A stretch of 64,000 nucleotides of DNA from Scleromitrula shiraiana (taxonomy: Eukaryota; Ascomycota; Leotiomycetes; Helotiales; Sclerotiniaceae): positions 1,550,001-1,614,000 of the forward strand of contig JABELC010000009.1 in NCBI GenBank assembly GCA_028455995.1, in the 5' to 3' direction. Below the pieces are notes generated by a model. It was not told the origin of the DNA. It made no database searches and saw nothing but the letters and a program-made list of their open reading frames with translations. This document shows positions 1 to 11,448 of the stretch, one piece after another; position 1 is the stretch's first letter, and every line of letters begins with the position of its first letter. The translations under genes and the position numbers were made by a program.

Positions 1-532
1 GACTCCCTCAACAGTGTCGCTGCTGGTAATACTCTAGGATCCGGAAAGAACCCAATGGTCTCTAGAGATTCTGTGGATAGTTATGTATCTGGATTTACTG
101 GTACCAATTCCGTATATATGCCAAGACGTGTCGAAAGTTTTATGGGAGAAGAGGATAGGAAGAAGTATGCAATTGCTCAAGCCAGTCAAAAGGCAGCAGG
201 TGGTGCTTGCTACACACAGGTGAGTAGTCATGCACTTACAATTTTTTGCGAACTTCTTGATATTAACAAATATCTAGGGTTATGTCTATGAGATCCCAGA
301 TGGACAAGAAACCAAAGGTGGATTCCAAGACTCAGTAGAATCATTAGCCTACTCGGAAGGCGCCCAATCCGAGACTTTGGCAGTTCCACAAACTTCTTCA
401 TATCGAAACGGACGAAGTCCTCTAGGACGCATGTCTCTGATACGTGGCCACTCAAGGGATGAACCGATTGAACTTGAAGATCAAAGATCAGATAGTTCTC
501 ATTCACCGGATTTACAAACTCAATCTCGTTAA
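1..532 (+). CDS. 3' end of an unrecognised protein-coding gene (partial)
   Basis: The reading frame is open from base 1, so the start lies outside the window. Exon 1..219 ends at a GTGAGT donor. The intron 220..277 contains a TATTAAC-like branch region and ends CTAG, and exon 278..532 resumes in the same frame and ends in TAA. The visible 157 residues are hydrophilic and rich in Ser, Asp, Glu and Arg, with no membrane segment or motif I recognise (GACYTQ joins GYVYEIPDGQ across the intron). It looks like the cytoplasmic or disordered C-terminal tail of a larger protein, and I cannot assign a function. The frame agreement across the intron and the clean splice sites make it a real gene. Confidence 0.75.
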
Positions 533-3500
533 TACGTTTCTATTCACACATACACACATACGCATAACATACTCTTAATAATGTTTTGGATGGGAAAATT
601 AAAAAATGGAATGGGAAACAGGGGAAAAGGGGTGGAATGAATGGGCTTTTATCGATCATTTTTGAAATGTTCATGAAATAAATAATATGAGGAAGAACGA
701 ATGAAATAATGGAAGGGAAATTAAACCGAAATCATTTTTGGGCGTCATGCAAAAGGGGCATTATATTTGCGGTTATTTTTTCATTTTTTGGCATTTGCTT
801 TCGTGTTGTTGCAATTTCTTTTGTCCTCTTCTAAGATGATGGATTGATTGATTACTTACTTACTGGCTTGCTTGGGCATAGCGCGGCGCTTATATCACAT
901 AGCATACTTTTGATGGTATTATAGATGAACATATGGATGGGAGAGGATGGTTCTCTTGGCACTTTTTTGCATTATAGAGGAGAGGGTGGTGTTGTAGGGT
1001 GCGGTGCGTGCGGGCGGGCGGAATTTTGGTGGGGGGGAGGAAATTTGTAATTAGTAAGGATAGATGAGATGGGATGGGATGGGATGGGATGGGATGGAAT
1101 GGGATGGAGCTGCGAATGCAAATAATGGAGGTGAAAGAAAAGAAATGATATGATATGATATGATAGAAATAGATGATAAAAATGGATGATAGAATAAACA
1201 TAAGATGAGATGAGATTAGATGAGATGAGAGTATTCATAATATTTGAAATGTTAAAGAGATGAATTAATTGAGTGAGTGAGTGAGTAAGTGAGTGAGTGA
1301 GATGTGATCTTTAAGATCTGTCTGGGGTAGGGCGGGGTAGGATGGGGTGGATCGTGATAATGATTTTTTTATTAAATATATGATTTAAATAATTATAATT
1401 GTTATTATTATTATATTTGAGTTGTTTTGATGTTTTAATGTTTTAATGTTTTAATGTTTTAATGTTAATGTTTTAATGTTTTAATATTGTATTTCCATTT
1501 ACAGTAGATAATTGCTTTAGTTCCCTAGGGCGGTGCTTATCGGTGGTTAAAGACGGATAGGGAGATAGAGGGAGGGAAGGAGGGAGGGAGGGAAGGAGGG
1601 ATAGAGGAATAGAGGAGTGGGACAGAAGGCAGGATGGGGGAATTATTAGTTGGTTGTTGGGTTTATTTGATGATTGATTTGATTTGTTTTGATTGCGTTG
1701 GTTAGCTTGATTTTGGATATTTTATTGGTTTGATCTGATGTTGTGTTTAAAGGTGATTGGTTTGCGGGGAGGTTGATTGGTTGGATTTGTTTGGTTTGGT
1801 TTGGTTTGGTTTGGTTTGATGAGTTTGGTTTGATGAGTTTGGTGAGTTTGGTGAGTTTGGTGAGTTTGGTGAGTTTGGTGAGTTTGGTGAGTTTGGTGAG
1901 TTTGGTGAGTTTGGTGAGTTTGATATATTTGATATATTTGATATGATATTGTGGTTAAGAGGTGGTGCGGTGGCTGTTGGTTGGTTGGTAGGTTGGTTGG
2001 TAGGTTAGTAGATTGTTGATTAATAGATTAAATATCTAAATGTATCAAGGTTTAAGTATAGAGGGTTAGGAGAGTGGAGTAGTGATGGAGAGTAGAATTG
2101 AGAATAGAGAGTAGAGAGTAGAGAGTAGGGGAAAGGGTAGAGTATAAAGAGGTGATATGAATCAACGATCTTGAGATCTTGGGAGAAGGAATTTGGAGAT
2201 GCATTTTAATAGATTTATTGATTGACTAATTGGGGGTTGAATCGTATAGTGTAATAAACTAGCCATGTAAATTTATTCATTCGTAGAGCAGATGTTTAGA
2301 TTTTTGTGAGGGTATGATAAGTATATAATGAGTATGTATGTTATATTATATCGTATTATATGATGATATTTCCACGACTTGATCTTCTAGATTATACTTA
2401 AGAGAAGAATAAGTGAAAGGGGGACGGGAAGTAAATGGTATATATCTTTTGTCTATTTTGGAGTTTGATGTGGGATTTTTATTTTGAGATGAGATATCGT
2501 TCATATGGAGGTTGTTCTTGTGGACTTGATTTTGATATAGAGAAATGTAGTATACGGAGTGATTGAAGAAGATGTGGAAGTTTAATATCAGTAATAAAGT
2601 ATGATTAATTAAGAACGTAACGGAACCTAGTGTTGGTTGGGCAGAGAATAGATAGGTTATATATACCCGGGGCAATCCAGGATATGATATATCATGTAGA
2701 ATTCCTATTCTGCTCGCTTCATCTCAGCAAAATGAGAGATCGTTCCTGTAGAATCATGATCGTCGAATAGAAGAGAATTCGGGGTGGGATATTTAGCATA
2801 TACTTATTTATTGGAAGTCGTTATTTTGAGTCTTTTATCGAAGATGTATTTACTATTTTTGAGTCGCGAATTCGACAAGGGACTAGACATCTAATATAAC
2901 ATCATATTGAGTTCCGATACCCCAAATAGCATATAAAATTATTACTTTAGTTTAAAATAGCACATGTTGTTATTTGAGCCTTGGACTTTGAGATTAATTT
3001 AGCTAGGTTTTTGAATTTGAAGACTTGAATGGCAATATTAAAATTTATATTCTTCTATAAGATTAAAACAGCATAAAAATAAAAGATCTGAACTAGCATA
3101 TGCGGGATCTCAAGTAATATTATATGCTATTTCGAGTTATAGCAGTATGAGATGTCAGACAAAGTTTGAAAAGTCATACCATTCTATGATAAACTAGTCG
3201 GATAGAATATACATCCCGTAGTTGAGATACCCCAGATAAACTAGAGTACTCGAGACTGACGGAAGGTTGAAAATTGCATTGTTGTTTTGACTGATGAGTA
3301 TGCTAATGCTAATACTGATGCTAGAAGTCAAGCACCAGTGACGAAAACGTCTAGCTTAAAGAATATAACCCTTCTCCTTACTATTTTGATTAGACGTTCT
3401 TTATACTGAAGTTGGAAGGAGGTTAAATAGTTAGAAAAGAATATTAACATAGTGTCTTCGTGGATATACATCGACATGTTTGACTAGAAAGCTTTAGAAT

Positions 3501-4911
3501 ACCTGGGGCTTATTTGAATTATTGTATCTACACTCTAACAAGAGTGAGAAGAGCGTACTTAAATGGCTAGTGGTTGTGTACGGAGAGCTTCGATATCTAG
3601 TCTGCTTATGATAAGAAATGTTTTTTGGGGTTTATAAAAGAACTGCTCAATTTATTTATCTAAAGGAAGGCTATTTTCTTCTCGTGGTTTTGACCCTTTG
3701 TATGAATAGAATATTGTTTCAAATAGAAATCTGAGTCCTTAGCTTAGCACGTCATGATATCCTGAAGGGTTCTCCTGGATGTTGAATCCTACTACTACTG
3801 CGATTAGACAAGATAAATTATACTATTGAATAGGAATGGAGCATTCGAGAAGTGTCAAGAGAATTATAATAAAACACGAATTACTTTAGCAAGATGAACT
3901 GTGTCGGAAGTATTGATGTCACTTCGTAGCATTACGAACGAAGTTTCAAGCTCGTGCATCGTTAGATTATGTTGATGGTAACGGAGGAAGTATTGTTGAT
4001 CAACTTGTACGAATAGAGATTGATATACTAGTTAATAAGAATCAACCTGTAATAATTGAGTCTATAAATTGGACAAGTATTATGCGGGAAATAAGTTATC
4101 GATAAGTATAATGTGGAAGGTGTCGGTAGATTTGTTGATTGAAACCGCTAGATAGATATATAGTAGATAATCTAGATTCTTGAACGACTGTTATTTCCCC
4201 ATCTGCGTGCGAGATTCATTATAGGGTATTAAAAGTAAAGAATATAAGTAGTCTTTTGTTTAGATATCACATACTATGCGAGATGAAGCGGGGGAAAGGT
4301 GGGGCGAGGTAATACTAAAAGGTGTCTTTTACTCGGTGATAAGTGGAAGATATACATTTATCTATCTCGAGTTGAAAACTAAATCTTGTAAATCTTTTAT
4401 GTCGAGTTGGATAACGAGATATTCAAGTATAGGTTCATTTATGAATTGAATTGATACACAGTATACCAAGTGAGGTTAGAGAAATTACGTAAGCTAACGA
4501 TGGTTACAAAAACACACTTTTATTTTATTTATGCTATGGAAATTCCGAAGGTAACACTGTCCGGGCATTCCTCCGCGCTTTGCTTAGGTACAGTAGCATC
4601 ATTCCTGCTACAGATATTGATTAGATGTAACACGATGAAATCAAAAAGAAAAGTAGATTTCCTCCACACGTGTCGACAACAAATTCAACGGCATTTGGAC
4701 CAGATGCCTTTTATGCATCGTCATATCCAGAAAGAAACAAAAGATAAAAGAAAAGAAAAAAAGAAAATCGCCGGGTATAGTCAATTACATAAGGGGGGAA
4801 ATCTAGTACCTATCGACTTTGATAGTAGACCATGGTTGTCCAAATCTCACTCCTTAAGCAAAACACAAAATCCTTTCTTCATCCTCCACAACACCCTTCT
4901 TTATCAGGCAC
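533..4911. other. Gene-free spacer with many simple repeats
   Basis: I see no convincing gene here. The first 1.5 kb is a patchwork of short tandem repeats: GGGAT near 1067-1107, TGATA near 1138-1165, GAGT near 1270-1300, and a 9-bp TGTTTTAAT unit at 1431-1485. These are followed by a purine-rich run near 1560-1620 and the 9-bp minisatellite listed separately. From 2040 onward the DNA is AT-rich and unstructured. The open frame at 4470-4922 is Lys/Arg-rich and does not look coding. Bases 4720-4800 resemble DNA at about 9890-9955, downstream of a paralogous gene. Confidence 0.6.
1831..1925. repeat. 9-bp minisatellite, GTGAGTTTG unit
   Basis: About nine to ten near-perfect head-to-tail copies of GTGAGTTTG. 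They are preceded by a TTTGG repeat (about 1788-1818) and followed by a TGATATATT run. The unit length is a multiple of three, which keeps a spurious Ser-Leu-Val open frame alive across it. Confidence 0.9.
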
Positions 4912-6787
4912 TCAAGTACTAGCTAGCGCATTGATACCCTCCAAAGCTTTGAGGCTTTTACGCTCATCTTCTTGTGCCTTCTTAAGCTGATTTTCTTTTT
5001 CTCTCAGAATTGTTGTTTCTCTCTCAATGATAGCCTTAGTTTCACTGATCGAAGGGATGATACTCTGTTGTTTAGTTTGCGCATACTGAATCTCTTTCTC
5101 GAATTTTTCGCGAGTTTCTGCTAGGATTATTTGATATCGCGATGGAAGGTCTTCAGTTGTTGCTTCAGGTGATGCACTTGTTGGAGCAGTGGATGGTGCA
5201 CATGGTGGAGTAGCCAATGGTGAGCTTGCTGGTATAGCCATTAATGCGACTGGAGCAGTAAGCGACGAGCTTGTTGGTGTATTCATTGACGCGACTGATG
5301 TAGTCATCGGTGGAGCAGTTACTGCTTTCGCTCCATTGGAAGATTGTTCTTGACTTTTTGAAACTTTTTCGTCTGTCTTGTCTTCGAAAGATGATGATGA
5401 TGTCTTCCAGAGCTCCTCATCATTCAATATGGAACTATGACTTCGAATTCCTGGATACTCCACCTCGATAACAGACAACGTATCTCTTGCTACTTGGGAA
5501 GGATTTGTATCTTTGCTTTCCAGCATAGATTTTCCTTTTAGTGGGTTAAGTGAATTTCTAAGTGGTTCTAGATGTCAGCTATTTGTTTCTTTATGATTGA
5601 ATATCTTAAATAGATGGAGTAAAGTGGCATCGAACCTATCATATGCATATGGAATAAACTGCTGATATGGTTTTGAGTTTGGAACAGGTTCCTAAACAAT
5701 CATTGTTAGTGATATGCTTTTACTATATCAAACATACAATAAGTGATTACCTGGACTTTGTTAGACTCTGGGGTCTCTTTTTGGTGACTCTTTAACCAGA
5801 TTTCTCCACCATCACTACAACGAGCCTTCTTCTGTCTATCGGCAGATGAATCATCATCCTTATCATCAGCGTGACCAATATTTTCGGATACACGACGATG
5901 CTTGCGTCTACCAATCAAAGATTCCTGATCATCGTCGAATTGAAGAGGAGAAGCGTCATTGGCTTCAAGTCTGACTTTTTTGTTCATCGAATATTTCTTG
6001 TTCTTAAACCAATTCTATAGTTATGAAGTTAGTTGAAGCCTCAATATGCATACAGCAAATAGATCCGATGAATAGATACTTTAATTTGATTACTGCTAAG
6101 CGTAGTCGAATTCAATAATCTCTGTAACATCTCAAACGATAGAATATCGCTTTTTGCGTACTCCTGCTCGAGAAAGTTAACCTGCTCCGGCGAGTGATAA
6201 AAGTGAACTCGAGGTTTTGGTGTCGCGAATTTGCTAGTGTCAATGGGCATGGCAGGATATTTTCTGAGCCTCTCGTCAAAGTTGTACTTGGTTCTTCCTT
6301 CAGTGATCCAGTAATCTCGACAAGTAGTCCATCCTCGAGCGACGCCTTGGCATTCAAGAGCCTGGGCCATCAATACAAAAATGTCATTCGCAGGTAATGG
6401 AGTAATACCCATGTGTTTCTCCTTCTCTCGTTGGTTCATGAGAGTCTCATACATGATTTGAGTCTCTTCATCCACCCAGGGTTGTTCATCTTTAACTCTA
6501 CTTGCTCCTTGCCCTGCTGTTTGCCAGTCATCATCATGATCTGGTGGTGAATCAGGCTCAAACTCGGATTCTTCGTCTTCAATTTCATCTTTGTAAGAAA
6601 ATTCTATACGGGGCCATTTGGCACAGCATGCACCAGGTCTCCGCTCAACTCCAATAGCACGTAGTTGAGAGGAAATCTCCTCCCAGAAACCTCCGCCTGG
6701 AGCAGTTGGTACGAACTCTGATATACTTTCCTTAGCTCGGACAGCCTTCCGAAGCTCTTCTATCTCGTGTGGTTGCCACATCATCAT
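4912..6787 (-). CDS. Myb/SANT-like and homeodomain transcription factor with coiled-coil tail
   Basis: Model: exons 6080..6787, 5751..6014, 5636..5691 and 4912..5557, 557 residues. Residues about 4-60 form a SANT/Myb-like helix set (WQPHEIEEL ... CCAKWPRIE). A second Myb-like segment starts at PWVDEETQ after an acidic linker. A homeodomain follows: HFYHSPEQVNFLEQEY in helix 1, then NQIK joined across intron 6015..6079 to NWFKNKK. This keeps Trp48, Phe49 and Asn51 of the recognition helix, with Lys at position 53. The next part is basic and acidic, then Ala/Thr/Pro-rich, and the last 75 residues are a coiled coil. The first two introns are well supported. The third (5558..5635, donor GTTCGA) is needed to skip an in-frame TGA at 5575-5577 that sits inside a perfect GCTGAC branch site. 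Without it the protein stops after 362 residues and loses the coiled coil. Probably a nuclear DNA-binding regulator; targets unknown. Confidence 0.75.
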
Positions 6788-8399
6788 TGTAGATTGGGTT
6801 TCAAGTATATTTGAAGGTGAAAGAGAAAGTTGATAAACTGTTTGTTGATCTGCAATAGATTTTGCAGAAAGATTTTACGATAAGCTGTTGTAGAAAGAAG
6901 ATACAAAGCAAGTATGTCTTTTTTGATAAGACTCAAGTCGAGGACCTAGACAAAATTGTTATTTGATACAAGAAAAATTGAAGAGGGAAAAGACTAGGAC
7001 TACTAGAAATAAGAAGAAAAAATCAAAGAGTAAGAAGTAAACAAACACGCTATATATTTTATTTGATTATTTGGTAACCAATGAGATCATCTACTTACTT
7101 GTTTATCTAGGATTTGAATTTATCAATCAATAATTTCTAGGATTATTGACAAAAATAGATTTTATCGATCAAACAGTTGTATAAAAATAAGATTATATAT
7201 CTTGTTTTGATTTAATATGTATATATATATATATATATATACTATATCTACTATATAATATCTGAATAGTAAGTAAATTGATATCTCCATATAGAAATAC
7301 TAGTACTAGGTACAAACAATCGCGTTAAATTAAATTAAAAAACACGCCAACTTCACTGTCACGCTTTTGGTTTTGGCTGCAGTTTGCTAACCAATCAACG
7401 TTTGTTTATTAAAAGATCAATTCAATTCACCGTTTATAATATTTGAACTTATTATTCAATAATTCGGTTTATAGAAAATGACAAGATTGTTCGTTCATAT
7501 GTGAATGTTGAAAACTAGGTGTGGATGTTCATCTATGTACATTAATGCCATATACAAATTGATAATTACGATCGGATGATTTATAATGTTTAGATATTTA
7601 CTCTTTTAACAATCATTTTGAATTGAATTGAATTGAATTAGCTTGAGATAAACTATTGAATTGAGGCTCGATTTTCTTATACCATGATACAGAACCTTAA
7701 AGTGGATCTGTTGTAGTAGTTTCAAATGTTCATTTAGTTGATATATAACTATTGTATATAACAATAGAGAAACGATCTCTTATCGGTATATACTAGTATA
7801 CCTTTGAGTGTATATCTAGTATTCTTATGTATAATCTACTATCATTATTTTTATAGTTCAAAACTCTTTTGGTGTCAAAAGAAATGATTAGTTCTTAATA
7901 TACAACAAAATACTTGATCTAATTCTATCTACTCGTTCAAGAATGTCGACGATAGGATTATGAATCTAGAGGACTATGATAGAGGCGTATATATCGATCT
8001 TATATGATTACTATGATTTAAACCCATTTTTGAAGTCAATAACAAAGTTAATAATATCGATATTGTTTAATTCTATGTTATTTCCGAGTGATTTTGATAG
8101 TAGATTAAAATGCAGTATGCATCCTTTAACCTTAGTCACGTGATATGCACCTGACGAGAGACGTTCTGTTGATATGTCCAACTCCCTACCTCCTCTCCTC
8201 AAACCACTCTTCAAATCTCATCTCATCTAGGCGATATTATCCGAGTTGTTGTTATGATGCCCATTACCACTCCCCGCAACCGGTTTACAACCAATACTCC
8301 CCTCTATATGACTCTAGAAGCCACCTCTTTCTTTCTGGGCCAACACTGATTTGATCTTAACGTTATAATAATATATTGAAGTAATATTTCTCGCCGTCG
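6788..8399. other. AT-rich spacer
   Basis: No convincing gene. It contains a TA dinucleotide run (about 7217-7242) and long AT-rich tracts. A slightly GC-richer island near 8150-8350 has a short frame (about 8255-8354, rich in Tyr, Ser and Pro) that may be another coding remnant, but I cannot support it further. Confidence 0.5.
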
Positions 8400-9238
8400 T
8401 TACTGTGCATGATACTCCTCAAATGCCGTGCAATGAGCGCATGGCTCCAGGGATCTACCACCATGACGAATGGTGATTCTAGGGGTGTGAAGCCAGCCAG
8501 CTCGACGGAACATTAGTGCCACAATTTTGCGAATCTGAGTTCTCACCTTCCGGGATTGCAAGTTGTGACGATACCTACAGGGAGGATTTTGAATGATAAA
8601 CTCTTCTATCGATCTGAAATGTTTTATGAATCGATGTGGTAAGGTCATTTCAACAGCTATTTCGATACGGACCTTCATTTGTTCGAAGCAAATACGGGCT
8701 CGATAGTCGTTGAAGGACTGAGCTGATATCTGAACCCTGCGAGTCAGACTGTTAAATATGAAAGAATCGAACTCATTTGTACGAGGTCGCGCACGGAATC
8801 GTCGATGGAAGAAATTGAAGAATTCCAAGTAAAAGATATCTTCCTGAGGATCAAAAAAAAAAGTCAAAAGCCCCAATGACGAAGACAATGAATATTATGA
8901 AAGTGAGCTAGTGCTAGTTATCTGCTCTCAAAGTTAACATCTAAGAGTGGTACAGTCAAAGGACTGTTCTATGGGATATTTCCAATTGTCCATAAAGGTT
9001 TTGACTCTACTTTACCTTCCGCCGCTGTCTTGCAATCTCTTACTGCGATAACTCGTGGAGCAGCCATTGCAAATTTCCAAATATTGACTCGAATCTCTGG
9101 TGGGGGCATCGAAACGCAATGGAACTGCGTGAGGACTTTAGCTTTCACTGGAACGACTTCTACTTAATCAACTTCAGTGCTTGCCTGCTGAACTTCAAGG
9201 CGTGAAGTCATATCAGCAACTTTTTGGAAGGTGTTCAT
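8400..9238 (-). pseudogene. Decayed 2EXR-domain gene
   Basis: Reading from an ATG at 9236-9238, the translation contains the hallmark of the fungal 2EXR family (FHC..MPPPEIRVNIWKFA, then APRVIAVRD, then PLLDVNFESR). The frame is broken by TAA at 9164-9166, TAG at 8969-8971 and TAA at 8918-8920. After a frameshift near the A10 run at 8853-8862, the second conserved part (FFFDPQEDIFYLEFF) continues in another frame down to a stop at 8400. 2EXR proteins are abundant, fast-evolving fungal proteins of unknown biochemical function. All three stops can be derived from CAA or CAG by one C-to-T change. The order of motifs is that of the family, so this is a broken copy and not a chance ORF. Confidence 0.8.
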
Positions 9239-10009
9239 GATAGTGTTATTTATGTTTTTGCTTGCTTGTTTGTTATGTGAGTTTGTGGTTATGGAGTTAT
9301 TCATGACTATTTGATGATTGTTCTATTATCTAGAAAAGAATTATAGTCTCAAAACAGCTGTTCAATAGTATCCATCTATTCTTTTATTGAAAGAAAAAAA
9401 GACATTTAGAGTTCTTATTCAATCTCTGGTCATTTTTATACATTGAAAATAGATACAGCTATACATTCATGAAATGTTAAATTTACATGATAATTAATAT
9501 CACATTATGATGAAATATATTACAAATAATTTTGATTTTAAATTTTAAACTTGAACTAAAATCTTTTTTTATCCTACCCCTTAGTAGCCTCCTATCCTAG
9601 ACTTTAAAAATCCTACTATATCCTAACAAAATTTATAAAATCCCTCCTCTCCTATCTTCCAGCTTGGAAAACTCCATCCTATCCTATACTCAAGGATAGG
9701 ATAGCAGGGGAGTTTTCATTCGCTGATTATTTTGCATATTGTTTATCATTTATTAATTACCTAGAAACTGTCTGCTCGTCTGCTAATACATACTTAATCT
9801 TTACCTGCGTTCTGATATCATGAATCAGTGAGATATCCTCAACTGCTGAAAGAAAAGATCATAATTCCACCCCTCCATCCTAGCTGTCATATCCATATTG
9901 AATCTCAAGAAAGGAAACAAAAAGCAACGCCGGTTATAGCCAACTTACACGAAGAAGGTTCATCAAGTGTATCCGATAAGCCTTCTATTCTCCTCCCAGC
10001 GCAATACTT
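9239..10009. other. AT-rich spacer with CTATCC-rich inverted repeat
   Basis: No gene. Bases 9560-9720 are rich in CTATCCTA-type words and end in an imperfect hairpin (listed separately). Bases about 9890-9955 resemble 4720-4800, the matching position downstream of the homeodomain gene. Confidence 0.55.
9666..9717. repeat. Imperfect inverted repeat (hairpin)
   Basis: Left arm 9666-9685 (GGAAAACTCCATCCTATCCT) pairs with right arm 9693-9717 (AGGATAGGAT, a 6-nt bulge, then GGAGTTTTC), leaving a loop of about 7 nt. It could be a transcript hairpin or the end of a small inverted-repeat element. No flanking target-site duplication is obvious. Confidence 0.6.
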
Positions 10010-11448
10010 TTAATCTTCACCTAAAATTGCGTCGAGATTGTCCACTTTTTTGGCCAACGAAGTTACTTTTTGTTGGCCCAGGCTGAATTCATTCTCTAAC
10101 TTTCGAGTCTGATCTTTATGTTCTACAATTCTCTGTTTGAGATCTTTTTGTAACAGATTGCATGTAGCAAGTTGCTGTTGAAGTCTTTGTCGCTCGGCCA
10201 GTGTGTTAGCTTTGTAATCGGCGGAAATTTGGATATCGTCAATGGCTGATGGTGTTGACGATACTCTTTGAGTCTGGAAATACGGTCTTTTCAATGCAAC
10301 ACCAGTAGCATCTCGAGGAACAGGCCGCTCGCAGATCAATGGATCTTCTCAAATGACAGAGCTTGAAGCGTTTTCCGGATGCATTTGTAATTGTTATTCT
10401 GTTAGTAGCGTTTTTGGAATTGCGACATATCTCTTCAAAAACTCGCCAAGTAGTCAGGATCGCGGAGAGGGTTGTTGTAATTCTGTCTACTATTGACCCT
10501 TTCTGGAGAGTGAGCACTATGGCTAGCTTTCTTTCTTGCATCATTTATCATCGTCTGAGTCGTCTGAAACAGTAATAGATCGGTTTGGAATCTAAGCAAC
10601 AATCTGTTAGCCATGCAATAAAGTCAATCAAAACGAAGTATGGGATCAAGTACCTCTGACTGTTGATAACCTGATGGTGCTGGCTTTCCCTTTCTCTGTG
10701 TGTGTTCAAGTGCCGCTAAAAAGGGGGAGAGTGGTTGCTTAGAGGCAGACTGGGAATATTTTATGATTAGCATGCTGGCTAGAAATCAATTCGCTAGAGT
10801 GATGGCTTACTTCACTGGAGGGAACTTGAAAACTAAAATCCTTGTTAAAGGGTTGTCTGAATCCTAATAAGTTTATTAGTGAAGTTAGGTCAAGATAATG
10901 CTTATGGGCTTACCAGGATTTTGAGAACATTGGGATCTAGAGCTCAAAAAATCTTTGTGAGATCCGTTTAAATAATCTTTGATTGCATCCAAAGTTCTTT
11001 TGTAGTCTGCTTCTCGAAGTTTACCGCACAACAGTCTCAAAAGCTCAGGAGTAGTGGCTGGTACCAAACCGTGCTGGGCTTCCTCTGCAAGTCGAGTCTT
11101 TATTGCTTGAGAACAAATTGTTCTCTCTTCCTCAGTCCATCGAGCTTTATAATGGCCTGGTACATTCTTCTTAGTATTCTCTTCATCCTGAAGCTCATCT
11201 TCGTGATTTTCATCATCATCATGGTTGCCCTCTTCTTCTATTTTAGCTCTCAATTTCTTTTGGAATCTGTCCTTACATCCCTCGGGCGTTCTACCCGTGT
11301 TGAACATGCTGTTTAGTTTATTACATATGATTGCGAATTCAGGATATTTTGGTTGCTTTCCTGTCTTGGCATAGTAAGCTTGCGCATCATCCTCTAGCAT
11401 CTTCAATTCGGCATCGCTCCATCTTGGATGTTGCGGTATCTTCAACAC
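10010..11448 (-). pseudogene. Decayed tandem Myb/SANT-like protein, paralogue of the 4912-6787 gene
   Basis: Three introns with good signals (10864..10913, 10750..10810, 10592..10653) join exons 10914..11448, 10811..10863, 10654..10749 and one starting at 10591. The product has a first Myb-like segment (RWSDAELKMLEDD ... GCKDRFQKKL), an acidic linker and a second one (ARWTEEERTICSQAI). A coiled coil (QQQLATCNLLQKDLKQRI) ends at 10010. Breaks: no ATG opens the frame (the first usable codon is GTG at 11446-11448). A stop sits at 10541-10543, and clear coding sense continues past it in the +1 frame (SHSAHSPERV, then NYNNPLRDPDYL). The frame then returns (EFLKRYVAIPKTLLTE), with stops at 10394-10396 and 10349-10351. 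Domain order and DNA just downstream match the neighbour at 4912-6787. A shortened but working protein of about 244 residues cannot be excluded. Confidence 0.7.

Noticed and set aside
890..1238. Two overlapping minus-strand ORFs rich in Ser, His, Ile and Pro
   Set aside because: They cover GGGAT and TGATA simple repeats and have no splice or start context.
1743..1946. 67-codon plus-strand ORF rich in Ser-Leu-Val
   Set aside because: It is the translation of the 9-bp minisatellite; the periodic residues reflect the repeat, not a protein.
4470..4922. 150-codon plus-strand ORF
   Set aside because: Antisense and downstream of the homeodomain gene, Lys-rich from A-tracts. Its DNA resembles the 3' flank of the paralogue without keeping the same protein.
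5575..5577. Stop-codon readthrough or recoding at the TGA
   Set aside because: The next bases are not the known UGA-CUA readthrough context, and the TGA lies in a good branch site, so splicing is the simpler reading.
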